NCBI RefSeq assembly: GCF_900100395.1
Contig: NZ_FNFB01000021.1
Span: 62,001 to 126,000, forward strand
Length of the DNA: 64,000 nt
Source: Nonomuraea maritima
GTDB taxonomy: Bacteria; Actinomycetota; Actinomycetes; Streptosporangiales; Streptosporangiaceae
Direction of reading: 5' to 3'
The first letter of the stretch is position 1. Each line of letters starts with the position of its first letter. The notes under the pieces were generated by a model that was given only the letters and a program-made list of their open reading frames with translations, did not search any database and was not told the origin of the DNA. Position numbers and translations under genes: made by a program. Positions 56,653-64,000 of the stretch are shown here, piece after piece.

Positions 56653-57663
56653 ATGGCCGAGGGCGGCGCGCCAGTGACGATGAGTGATGTCGCACGATTA
56701 GCCGGCGTCTCCACCGCGACCGTTTCGCGGGTGGTCAACGGGCGTTACGGTGTGAGCGCCAGCACCGTCGCCCACGTACGTTCGGCCATCGAGCAGCTCG
56801 GCTACGAGACGAGCCTGGTGGCCACCAGCCTGCGGCGCAGCCGCACCAACGTCCTCGGCCTGGTGACGCACAGCTTCCAGCCCTACACCGCCGAGGTGCT
56901 CAAGGGCGTCATGGACGCCTTGAGCCAGTCAGGCTTCGACCTGATCATCTACGCCAACAGCGACCTGTACGGCACGTACTCCGAGGGCTGGGAGAAGCGC
57001 CACCTGGCCCGCCTGTCGGGCACCCTCACCGACGGGTGCATCGTGGTCACGCCGTGGAGCAAGCTGGAGAGCAGCACCCCCCTCGTGGCCGTCGACCCGG
57101 CGACCGACTCGACGGTGCCGTCGGTGATGGCCGACAACCTCGCGGGCGCCACCACGGCGGTCGAGCATCTCCTCGACCTGGGCCATCGGCGCATCGGATT
57201 CATCGCGGGCCGGTCCGGGCTGGCGGCCGCGCTGTCGCGCGAGGAGGGCTACCGCAAGGCGCTGACCGATGCCGGCGTCCCGATCGACACCACGTTGATC
57301 GGAAGAGGCGATTTCAACCCCGCGTCCGCGGTGCCGCTCGCCCGGGAACTTCTGTCCCGGCCGGACCGCCCGACGGCGATCTTCGCGGCGAGCGACGGAA
57401 TGGCGCTCAAGGTGGTGGAGGTCGCGAAGGATCTGGGCCTCAGCGTCCCCGGCGACCTGTCGGTGGTCGGCTTCGACAACATCCTGGAGTCCGCCCTCGC
57501 GGATCCGGGGCTGACCACGATCGACCAGTCGATGTACCGGCTCGGGCACGAGGCGGGCCGCATGCTCAAGTCGCTGGTGTGCGGCAATTGGCGAGGACCG
57601 CGGCACATCGTGCTCCCGACCCGCTTGGTGGTGCGCGGCTCCACCACAGCCCCCAGACTGTGA
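56653..57663 (+). CDS. LacI-family transcriptional regulator
   Basis: 336 residues from the ATG at 56653, with GAGGG upstream; the open frame extends to 56578 through an AT-rich promoter-like region (TTACTTTTGCGCTGC, GATAACGATTGCAAC). The N-terminal LacI helix-turn-helix is MSDVARLAGVSTATVSRVVNGRYGVSASTVAHVRSAIEQLGY; the periplasmic-binding-like sensor domain follows (NVLGLVTHSFQPYTAEVLKGVMDAL, HLLDLGHRRIGFIAGRSGL, PTAIFAASDGMALKVVEVAKDLGLSVPGDLSVVGFDN). It should bind a sugar and repress the downstream esterase and ABC transporter genes; a lac-type palindrome precedes the transporter. Confidence 0.93.
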   Translation: MAEGGAPVTMSDVARLAGVSTATVSRVVNGRYGVSASTVAHVRSAIEQLGYETSLVATSLRRSRTNVLGLVTHSFQPYTAEVLKGVMDALSQSGFDLIIYANSDLYGTYSEGWEKRHLARLSGTLTDGCIVVTPWSKLESSTPLVAVDPATDSTVPSVMADNLAGATTAVEHLLDLGHRRIGFIAGRSGLAAALSREEGYRKALTDAGVPIDTTLIGRGDFNPASAVPLARELLSRPDRPTAIFAASDGMALKVVEVAKDLGLSVPGDLSVVGFDNILESALADPGLTTIDQSMYRLGHEAGRMLKSLVCGNWRGPRHIVLPTRLVVRGSTTAPRL

Positions 57664-57690
57664 CGCCACCCCACGGGTGAGCCGTCGCAT

Positions 57691-57727
57691 TCCGTCTGAC
57701 GTCGCCTTGAGAGAAACGTCAGACGGA
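57691..57727 (+). terminator. Hairpin terminator after the LacI gene
   Basis: TCCGTCTGACGT (57691-57702) pairs perfectly with ACGTCAGACGGA (57716-57727), 12-bp stem, 13-base loop, 28 bases past the stop codon. Confidence 0.8.
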
Positions 57728-57846
57728 GAAAGCGAACCACTTGACGAACGGAGGTGTGGATCCCAACCGAACAGCACATCCATCGATGAATCAGGCCGGC
57801 CAGTCGGGCGCCATCCGCGGTCCGGTCCCATCAAAGGAGTTGCTTA

Positions 57847-60051
57847 GTGTCATCTTTACTTTATCACGGCAGTTCACGCCCCAACGGAGTGCGTCGGCTC
57901 ACCACCGCGGTCGCCGCGGGAGCTTTGGCGATCGCGATGGTGTCGCTCGCCTCCCCGGCCGCAGCGGGTACTGCGGCGGCCACCACGGCGGCGACCATGA
58001 CGGCGGAGACGCCGTGGCTGGACGTCTCCGCGGACGGCTACGCGTCCTTCACCCTCCCGGCGGCCTCGGTCCAGGCCGCCATCGGCCAGGTGTCGCAGGT
58101 GGTCATCGAGGGGAACTTCGGCCCCTCCAGCACCTGGGTGGAGTTCGGCCTGACCCGCCGGGGCGACGCCTGGTCGGGCGTCCTCGGCCCGCTCAAGCCG
58201 GGGCTGTACACCTACCAGGTCACCGGTGACGACACCAAGGGTCTCAAGGACCCGACGAACGGCACGCAGGTGGCGTCCCAGCCGCTGTGGAGCACGTTCT
58301 TCGTCGCGGGCGACTCCGCGAGCCTGCTGGCGGACGCTCCGCAGGGTCAGGGCGGCACCGTCGAGACCCTGACCTACCAGACCAAGGCCGAGGAGCGCTC
58401 GGCACTGGTGTGGACGCCGCCCGGCTACGCGGCCCAGCGTCCCGCCAAGCCGTACCCGGTGCTGTTCCTGCAGTCCGGCGGGGCCGCCGGCGACTGGCTC
58501 GACCTCGGTCGAGCCAAGCAGATCCTCGACAACCTGTCGGCCAGGGGCGACATCGAGCCGATGGTGGTCGCGATCTCCGGGGCGACCGACGGCAAGGAGC
58601 TGAAGGACCTGCGGAAGGCGGTCGGCGACCGCTACCGCGTCCACCGCGACCCCGCGCGTCAGGCGGTGGCCGGTGCGGCCGAGGGCGGGACGCGGGCGCT
58701 GCTTGCCGCGCTGGCCCGCCCGAACGAGTACGGCTACGTCGGCTCGTTCTCCGGTCTCGCCGACGACCCCGGCCGGTTGGACGCGAAGGACGTCAACCGT
58801 CACGTCAAGCTGCTGCGCCTGTACACGGGGAACGTGACGGACCCCGGGTACAACGCGACCGTCCGCCTCACCGAGGCGCTCGACCGCGCCCGCGTCGGCT
58901 ACGACTTCGACGGGGTCAACCCCGACGCCGGCGGGAACTGGAACGCCTGGCAGGAGAACCTGATCGACTTCCTGCCGCGACTGTTCCGCAACGTGTCGGA
59001 CCACGGTCCGAGCGCCGGTCACGGGCAGCTCAAGGGCGAGTTCGCCCCGCCGGCGGCGGGCACCACCCCGACGCCGTTCGTGACGGACGACGGCTTCGTC
59101 ACCTTCGAGACGACGACGGAGTTCCAGGACGCTCAGAACGTCAAGGTGTGGGCGAACTGGGCTCCGGGCGGAAGCTGGCTGCGCGTCCCGCTGACGCGGG
59201 TGGGCGACCGGTGGCGGGCGACCGTGGGGCCGCTCGACCCGTGGTTCTACTACTACCGGCTGATCGTGGACCGGGCCTCGGTCAAGGACGTGTCGAACCC
59301 GACGAAGGTGACGTCCGAGCCGACCTGGAGCACCTTCCTCGTCAACGGTGAGGCGGCGCGCCTGCTCTCCGACGTCCCGGCCGGTCAGGGCGGAACGGTC
59401 GAGAGCATGACGTACCGGAGCACCGTGGCGAACCAGGACCGCACCGCGCTGGTGTGGACGCCGCCGGGCTACGACCCCGACCGCGCGGAGCCGTACCCCG
59501 TCTTCTACCTCCAGCACGGCAGCGGCCAGAGCTACACCGACTGGGTGGAGATGGGCCGCGCCAAGCAGATCCTCGACCACCAGTTCCTCGACGGGGACCT
59601 GGTGCCGATGGTCGTGGTGATGGGCAACGGCAACGTGTCCAACTTCAACCAGGAGCTGCTGAACAACATCGTCCCGGCGACCCGCGCCCGCTACAACGTC
59701 TCCGACGACCCGTCGCAGCAGGCCCTCGCCGGCCTGTCGATGGGCGGCGGGCAGACGTTCGGGGTGCTCAAGGCGTACCCGGGCCGGTTCGCGTACGTCG
59801 CGGCGTTCTCGGCGGGCTTCGGCAGCGGGGCGGGCGTCGACGCGGAGGCGATCAACAACGGCACCAAGCTGCTGCGCCTGTACGTCGGCGACCAGACCGA
59901 CTTCGTGTACCCCTCGTTCACGGCGTCGCTTCCCACGATGAACGACCTCGGCATCCGCTACGAGTTCGACGGGGTCACCCCTGGGCCGCACGGCTGGGAC
60001 GTGTGGCAGAAGAACCTGATCGACCTGGCTCCGCGCCTGTTCAAGCGCTGA
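57847..60051 (+). CDS. Secreted tandem esterase (two E-set + CE1-like modules, first one inactive)
   Basis: 734 residues from a GTG with AAAGGAG ahead; signal peptide ends near SLASPAAAG. Two similar modules: E-set-like domain (about 50-150) plus esterase (about 175-385), then E-set (about 405-505) plus esterase (about 515-734). The second esterase has the nucleophile Ser631 in LAGLSMGGG, an HG oxyanion motif (YLQHGSG) and His715 in GPHGWDVW. In the first, the Ser position is Ala278 (AGAAEGG), HG is SGG, and the His position is Gly363 (AGGNWNAW), so it cannot be catalytic. Feruloyl- or acetylxylan-esterase-type activity is likely for the second. Followed by the sugar ABC transporter; probably LacI-regulated. 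Confidence 0.9.
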   Translation: MSSLLYHGSSRPNGVRRLTTAVAAGALAIAMVSLASPAAAGTAAATTAATMTAETPWLDVSADGYASFTLPAASVQAAIGQVSQVVIEGNFGPSSTWVEFGLTRRGDAWSGVLGPLKPGLYTYQVTGDDTKGLKDPTNGTQVASQPLWSTFFVAGDSASLLADAPQGQGGTVETLTYQTKAEERSALVWTPPGYAAQRPAKPYPVLFLQSGGAAGDWLDLGRAKQILDNLSARGDIEPMVVAISGATDGKELKDLRKAVGDRYRVHRDPARQAVAGAAEGGTRALLAALARPNEYGYVGSFSGLADDPGRLDAKDVNRHVKLLRLYTGNVTDPGYNATVRLTEALDRARVGYDFDGVNPDAGGNWNAWQENLIDFLPRLFRNVSDHGPSAGHGQLKGEFAPPAAGTTPTPFVTDDGFVTFETTTEFQDAQNVKVWANWAPGGSWLRVPLTRVGDRWRATVGPLDPWFYYYRLIVDRASVKDVSNPTKVTSEPTWSTFLVNGEAARLLSDVPAGQGGTVESMTYRSTVANQDRTALVWTPPGYDPDRAEPYPVFYLQHGSGQSYTDWVEMGRAKQILDHQFLDGDLVPMVVVMGNGNVSNFNQELLNNIVPATRARYNVSDDPSQQALAGLSMGGGQTFGVLKAYPGRFAYVAAFSAGFGSGAGVDAEAINNGTKLLRLYVGDQTDFVYPSFTASLPTMNDLGIRYEFDGVTPGPHGWDVWQKNLIDLAPRLFKR

Positions 60052-60087
60052 AAGGGCGGCTTCGGCCGGCCTCTCTTGCGCCCAATT

Positions 60088-60101
60088 TGTGAGCGCTCAC
60101 A
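60088..60101. promoter_or_regulatory. Perfect lac-type operator palindrome
   Basis: TGTGAGCGCTCACA is a perfect 14-bp palindrome, 105 bases before the SBP start codon. It equals the core of the idealised E. coli lac operator and fits LacI/GalR-family site rules (central CG with symmetric arms). Binding by the local LacI protein is inferred. Confidence 0.7.
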
Positions 60102-60205
60102 TGACCGGGGGACGGGGTGCGGGAGCGACACCCGCGCCCCTCCCCCGGTCGCTGGATCAACAAGCGCATGAACCCCCGTGCGCTGAACTCGGAAGGAAAC
60201 ACCGG

Positions 60206-61567
60206 ATGAAGAAGAGGCTCCTCGCGGCGGCGGCCCTGCTCGCCACCACGGCCTCGCTGGTCGCCTGCTCCTCCGGCGAGCAGGGCGGTGGAACCACCGC
60301 GAGCGGTGGGAACAACGCGAGCAACTGCACGAACACGATCCCCAAGAAGGATCTGCCGGTTGTGACGATGTGGGGCTGGTACCCCAACACGCAGCTCGTG
60401 GTCGACAACTTCAACAAGCTGAACGGGGAGGTGCAGGTCTGCTGGACCAACGTCGGCCAGGGCAGTGACGAGTACGACAAGTTCCAGACGGCCATCTCGG
60501 CGGGCACCGGCGCGCCCGACGTGATCATGGTCGAGATGGACCGCATCCCGACCTTCCAGATCCAAAAGGCGCTCGTCGACATCAAGCCGTACGGCTACGA
60601 CGCCGTCAAGGCCGACTACAGCGAGGGCGCCTGGAAGGACGTCTCCGTCGGCGGCGCGGTCTACGGCGTGCCGGTCGACGGCGGCCCGATGGCGATGATC
60701 TACCGCAAGGACATCTTCGAGAAGTACGACATCACGCCGCCGAAGACCTGGGCCGAGTACGAGCAGGCGGCGCAGAAGGTGAAGGACGCGGGCGGCCCGC
60801 TGTTCGGTGACTTCGCCGCGAACGTGTCGGCCCTCACGATGGCGCTGCAGATCCAGAAGGGCGCCGCGCCGTTCACCTACGACCCGGCGCAGCAGAGCAC
60901 GATCGGCATCAAGCTGAACGACCAGGGCTCCAAGGACGTGCTCGACTACTGGACGAACCTCGCGCGCAAGGGCCTGGTCGGCACGCAGGACCAGTTCACC
61001 CCCGAGTACATCTCCGGCGTGATCAACGGCCAGTACGCGACGTACATCTCGGCGGCCTGGGCGCCCGGCTACCTCACCGGCGCCGGCGTCGGCAAGGGCG
61101 AGGACACCGGCAAGTTCGCGGTGGCCCCGCTGCCGCAGTGGGATGCGGCCAACCCCGTACAGGTGAACTGGGGCGGATCTGCCTTCTCGGTGACGAGCCA
61201 GGCGAAGAACCCCGAACTGGCGGCGAAGGTGGCGTACGGCCTCTACGCCGACAAGGAGTCGCTCACCGACGGCTGGACCAACCAGATCATCTTCCCGCTG
61301 AACCTCAAGGCGCTGAACGACCCCGCGTTCGTGGACCTGAAGGTGGACTTCTTCGACGGCCAGCAGGCGAACAAGGAGGTGTACGTCCCCGCCGCGAACG
61401 CCTACAAGGGCGTCACCTACAGCCCGTTCGGCCAGTACTACTTCGACGCCATGACGAAGCAGGTCAGTGCGCTCATCGAGGGCTCCGACACGGGCGCGCA
61501 GGCCGCCGACCGGCTTCAGGAGGACGTGGTGAACTACGCCAAGGAACAGGGTTTCACCGTTCAGTGA
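60206..61567 (+). CDS. ABC sugar transporter, substrate-binding lipoprotein
   Basis: 453 residues from the ATG at 60206 behind GGAAGG. A lipoprotein signal peptide ends in the lipobox LVAC with Cys21; a Gly/Thr-rich linker follows. The SBP fold of the extracellular solute-binding family 1 is seen in VTMWGWYPNTQLVVDNFNKL, APDVIMVEMDRIPTFQ, VYGVPVDGGPMAMIYRKDIFEKYDI and AAWAPGYLTGAG. It catches an oligosaccharide outside the membrane and delivers it to the permeases encoded just downstream. The palindromic operator lies upstream. Sugar specificity cannot be told from sequence; esterase upstream suggests a decorated plant polysaccharide fragment. Confidence 0.93.
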   Translation: MKKRLLAAAALLATTASLVACSSGEQGGGTTASGGNNASNCTNTIPKKDLPVVTMWGWYPNTQLVVDNFNKLNGEVQVCWTNVGQGSDEYDKFQTAISAGTGAPDVIMVEMDRIPTFQIQKALVDIKPYGYDAVKADYSEGAWKDVSVGGAVYGVPVDGGPMAMIYRKDIFEKYDITPPKTWAEYEQAAQKVKDAGGPLFGDFAANVSALTMALQIQKGAAPFTYDPAQQSTIGIKLNDQGSKDVLDYWTNLARKGLVGTQDQFTPEYISGVINGQYATYISAAWAPGYLTGAGVGKGEDTGKFAVAPLPQWDAANPVQVNWGGSAFSVTSQAKNPELAAKVAYGLYADKESLTDGWTNQIIFPLNLKALNDPAFVDLKVDFFDGQQANKEVYVPAANAYKGVTYSPFGQYYFDAMTKQVSALIEGSDTGAQAADRLQEDVVNYAKEQGFTVQ

Positions 61568-61642
61568 CGACCGGGGTGGGCCACGCGGAACTCGACCGCC
61601 GGCCCACCCTCGCTTTTCCCCGTATCGACATCGGAGCCCAAG

Positions 61643-62584
61643 TTGACCCTCCAGATCGAGAAGAGTGCGCCACGCACCGAGAAGACGACGCAGCAGAACC
61701 GTGGAAAGGTGCGCCTCCGTGAGCATCTGATGGGTTGGCTCTTCGTCGGCCCCTTCGGGATCGTCTTCCTGGCGTTACTCATCGCGCCGCTCGCGTACGC
61801 GTTGTATCTCAGTCTTTTCCAGAAGAAGCTGATCGGCGGCACCAGCTTCGTCTTCCTCGACAATTACGTGAAGGCGTTCACCGACCCGAGTTTTCTCTCC
61901 GGCTCGTGGTTCGTCATCCGTTTCTCGCTGGTCTCCATCCCGCTGCAGATCATCATCGCGCTCGCCATGGCGTTGATCCTCGATGCCGTGACCAATGCGT
62001 TCACCCGTTTCTCCCGCCTCATGATTTTTCTTCCCTACGCGATCCCCACGGTCATCGGGGCGGTCATGTGGGGATTTCTCTACAGCAAGAATTTCGGGCC
62101 GCTCACCGACATCTTCGCCTTGTTCGGCGGCACCGCACCTAACTTTCTCAGCAGCAACCTGATCTTCATCGGCCTGGTCAACATCGTCACCTGGCAGTGG
62201 GCCGGCTACTACATGATCATCCTGTACGCGGCGCTCCAGGGCATCGACCCGGCACTCTACGAGGCCGCCCGCATGGACGGCGCCGGCAAGTGGCAGGTGG
62301 CGCTCCGGATCAAGATCCCGTTGATCGCCCCGGCACTGATCCTGATCCTGGTCTTCTCGCTGATCGGCACCCTGCAGTTCTTCAACGAGCCGCAGATCCT
62401 GCGGTCTCTCGCGGCCGGGGCCATCGGACCCGACTACACCCCCAACATGTACGCGTATCAGCAGGCATTCTCACTCGCGAACTTCAACTACGGGTCGGCG
62501 ATCTCCTTCGCGCTCGGCGGGGTCGTGTTCATCGGCGTCTACGCCTTCCTGTTCTTCACCCGCAAGCGGAGGAGCTTCCTGTGA
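61643..62584 (+). CDS. ABC sugar transporter, permease (MalF-type)
   Basis: 313 residues from a TTG with GGAG ahead. Six membrane helices: the first is MGWLFVGPFGIVFLALLIAPLAYALYLSLF. The EAA loop that docks the ATPase is YEAARMDGAGKWQVALRIKIPLI. Helix pairs RLMIFLPYAIPTVIGAVMWGFLYS and LIFIGLVNIVTWQWAGYYMIILYAAL are typical of CUT1 permeases. It forms the channel with the second permease, whose ATG overlaps its TGA stop. No ATPase gene is adjacent, so a shared MsiK/UgpC-type ATPase encoded elsewhere must power it. Confidence 0.93.
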   Translation: MTLQIEKSAPRTEKTTQQNRGKVRLREHLMGWLFVGPFGIVFLALLIAPLAYALYLSLFQKKLIGGTSFVFLDNYVKAFTDPSFLSGSWFVIRFSLVSIPLQIIIALAMALILDAVTNAFTRFSRLMIFLPYAIPTVIGAVMWGFLYSKNFGPLTDIFALFGGTAPNFLSSNLIFIGLVNIVTWQWAGYYMIILYAALQGIDPALYEAARMDGAGKWQVALRIKIPLIAPALILILVFSLIGTLQFFNEPQILRSLAAGAIGPDYTPNMYAYQQAFSLANFNYGSAISFALGGVVFIGVYAFLFFTRKRRSFL

Positions 62585-63447
62585 TGAGTAACCGTCCCCG
62601 GCCACAGCGCAACCTTCCCCTCCAGGTGTTTCTCGGCTTCCTGGTCGTGTATTTCCTCGTGCCGTTCTGGTGGGTCATCGTCAACAGTTCCAAGGACGCG
62701 CCCGGTCTTTTCGGCGGTGGCAACACCCTGTGGTTCGCCGACAACATCGACTATCTCGGCAACCTCCAGCAGCTGTTCACGTATGACAACGGCCTCTACG
62801 GCAGGTGGATTCTCAACTCCACGCTGTACGCGATCGCGGGCGGCGTCGGCGCCACGCTGCTGGCGGTCATGGCGGGCTACGGATTCGCCAAATACCGGTT
62901 CGCGGGCAGGCGCTTCAGCTTCGCGCTCGTGCTCGGCGCGTTGATGGTGCCCGCGACGGCCCTGGTGATCCCCACCTTCATGATGTTCTCCCAGCTCGGC
63001 CTGACCAACACGATCTGGGCGGTGATCCTGCCGTCGCTGCTCAACCCGTTCGGCGTCTACCTGATGCACGTGTACGCGCGCGACGCCATCCCCAACGAGA
63101 TCCTGGACGCGGCACGGGCGGACGGCGCGGGCGAGGTGCGGACGTTCCTGCAGGTCGCGCTGCCCCTGATGCGGCCCGCGGTGGTCACCGTGCTGCTGCT
63201 GTCGGCGGTGGCCTCGTGGAACAACTACTTCCTGCCCCTCGCCATGCTCTCCGACAACCGCCTGTTCCCGGTCACCGTCGGACTCGGCCTCTGGCAGGGC
63301 ATCGCGTCGGGGAACAACGCGGGCACCACCTCGCTCTGGAGCCTCATCATCCTGGGCGCGCTGGTGTCGGTCATCCCGCTCGTCATCGCGTTCTTCACGC
63401 TCCAGCGGCACTGGCGCGGCGGGCTGTCCGTCGGCGGGCTGAGATAG
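62584..63447 (+). CDS. ABC sugar transporter, permease (MalG-type)
   Basis: 287 residues, start MSNRPRPQRNLPLQVFLGFLVVYFLVPFWWVIVNSSKD, overlapping the first permease by one base. It has six membrane helices with the EAA motif DAARADGAGEVRTFLQVALPLMRPA. Characteristic MalG segments are GYGFAKYRFAGRRFSFALVLGALMVPATALVIPTFMMF and LWSLIILGALVSVIPLVIAFFTLQRHWRGGLSVGGLR. Last gene of the transporter operon; only 11 bases separate its stop from the stop of the convergent DUF3040 gene, and no hairpin is evident there. Confidence 0.93.
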   Translation: MSNRPRPQRNLPLQVFLGFLVVYFLVPFWWVIVNSSKDAPGLFGGGNTLWFADNIDYLGNLQQLFTYDNGLYGRWILNSTLYAIAGGVGATLLAVMAGYGFAKYRFAGRRFSFALVLGALMVPATALVIPTFMMFSQLGLTNTIWAVILPSLLNPFGVYLMHVYARDAIPNEILDAARADGAGEVRTFLQVALPLMRPAVVTVLLLSAVASWNNYFLPLAMLSDNRLFPVTVGLGLWQGIASGNNAGTTSLWSLIILGALVSVIPLVIAFFTLQRHWRGGLSVGGLR

Positions 63448-63458
63448 GGCGGGCGCAC

Positions 63459-63707
63459 TCACACCGGCGCGTCGCCGGCGAGGAGCACCATCAGCGTCAG
63501 TCCTCCTGACGTCAGCAGCACGACGCTCAGCACGGCCAGCAGTTCCCGGCGGCTGGCCTGTGCGGCGAACCGCTGCGGTCCCTCGCGCTCGGCGCGCGCG
63601 CCGAACTCCTCCAGGCGGCGGCTCAGGCGCGATCCCCCGCGCCGCAGCTCGCGCTCGATCGCCGCGAGGATCACCTGCTCCCTGCGGGACAGTCCCACGG
63701 CCGTCAC
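63459..63707 (-). CDS. DUF3040 family small membrane protein
   Basis: 82 residues from the GTG at 63707, overlapping the ctaD stop by 4 bases (GTGA). The N-terminal LSRREQVILAAIERELRR...SRLSRRLEEFG segment matches the DUF3040 motif; a single C-terminal membrane helix follows (LAVLSVVLLTSGGLTLMVLLAG). The longer reading upstream would run over the ctaD coding sequence and is rejected. The function is unknown. Coupling to ctaD suggests that it is made with the respiratory oxidase. Confidence 0.8.
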   Translation of the reverse strand: MTAVGLSRREQVILAAIERELRRGGSRLSRRLEEFGARAEREGPQRFAAQASRRELLAVLSVVLLTSGGLTLMVLLAGDAPV

Positions 63708-64000
63708 TCCAGCTCCGCCGCCCGGCCGGTATGCGGATAGTGCAGGTCGAAGGCCGGCCGTTCCGACCGGATGCGCGGCAGGCTGGTGAAGTTGTGCCGG
63801 GGCGGCGGGCAGGACGTGGCCCACTCCAGTGAGTTGCCGAACCCCCACGGGTCGTCCACGGTGATCTTCTTGCCGTGCCGCGCCGTGTACCAGACGTTGT
63901 AGAGGAACGGCAGCGTCGAGGCGCCCAGGATGAACGCGCCGATCGACGAGATCATGTGCAGGTCGGTGAAGCCGTCCACGGAGCTGTAGTCGGCGTAGCG
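63704..64000 (-). CDS. ctaD: Cytochrome c oxidase subunit I, C-terminal end (partial)
   Basis: The frame enters from the right edge and ends at 63704. The visible 98 residues start RYADYSSVDGFTDLHMISSI and contain the last membrane helix (GAFILGASTLPFLYNVWYTARHGK), then DPWGFGNSLEWATSCPPPRHNFTSLPRIRSERPAFDLHYPH, the typical actinobacterial CtaD tail. This is the catalytic subunit of the aa3-type terminal oxidase of the respiratory chain; the heme and copper ligands lie beyond the window. Overlaps the DUF3040 gene. Confidence 0.92.
   Translation of the reverse strand, partial: RYADYSSVDGFTDLHMISSIGAFILGASTLPFLYNVWYTARHGKKITVDDPWGFGNSLEWATSCPPPRHNFTSLPRIRSERPAFDLHYPHTGRAAELE

Noticed and set aside
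60088..60101. Cloning-vector contamination because of the lac-type operator
   Set aside because: It lies between two high-GC genes of the same operon region with native codon use, and nothing else of lac vectors is present.

Overview
The window is 64 kb of very GC-rich DNA with strong G/C bias at third codon positions, Gly-Gly-Ala-Gly-type Shine-Dalgarno sites and frequent GTG/TTG starts. Mycothiol-type enzymes, many TetR/MarR/LysR/PucR regulators, a LuxR-family AAA regulator, secreted proteases and PAS/GAF/PP2C phosphatases all point to a filamentous actinomycete, most probably a Streptosporangiaceae-like organism (inference from gene content; no rRNA is present). I found no tRNA, rRNA, CRISPR array, insertion sequence or plasmid/phage backbone.

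Left part (0-17 kb) is a mosaic of small regulatory modules: a two-HTH MerR protein divergent from a DUF6194 gene; an isolated trpC; an NAD(P)-sugar reductase-like gene with an acetyltransferase; ohr (peroxide detoxification); a large LuxR AAA regulator divergent from a TetR gene; a LysR gene; an ArsR-like regulator divergent from an MFS exporter; and an MFS/SnoaL-like/hydrolase operon convergent with a second LysR gene. From 17 to 33.9 kb come a PAS-GAF-SpoIIE phosphatase, a TIMP-like secreted protein, secreted M6 and S8 proteases around a PucR-type regulator, an S66 peptidase, a methyltransferase convergent with an FAD monooxygenase, a secreted protein, a P1 peptidase, gene remnants, a mycothiol-dependent isomerase-like protein and an MFS transporter.

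At 34.2-36.3 kb lies a close paralogue of the first phosphatase, followed by an orphan histidine kinase. The centrepiece is 38.0-44.3 kb: a tightly packed four-gene operon herA-sbcD-sbcC-nurA, i.e. the HerA/NurA translocase-nuclease pair together with the Mre11/Rad50-type SbcCD complex. This order is familiar from DNA-end resection loci of thermophilic archaea and is unusual as a bacterial operon. It abuts a NarL-type two-component system.

The 46-52 kb stretch is accessory-looking: a divergent intergenic region with three adjacent inverted repeats and an overlooked 59-codon reading frame, MarR and MmyB-like regulators, an alcohol dehydrogenase, then a 0.7-kb graveyard with fragments of a metallo-beta-lactamase-fold hydrolase, a TetR regulator and an internally deleted short-chain dehydrogenase, and a degenerate tyrosine-recombinase-like protein. 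The right end (54.7-64 kb) holds a WYL regulator divergent from an alpha/beta hydrolase, then a carbohydrate locus: LacI regulator, a secreted double esterase whose first catalytic domain has lost its catalytic residues, a lac-type palindromic operator, and a CUT1-type ABC uptake system without its own ATPase. The window ends inside ctaD (cytochrome oxidase subunit I), overlapped by a DUF3040 gene.
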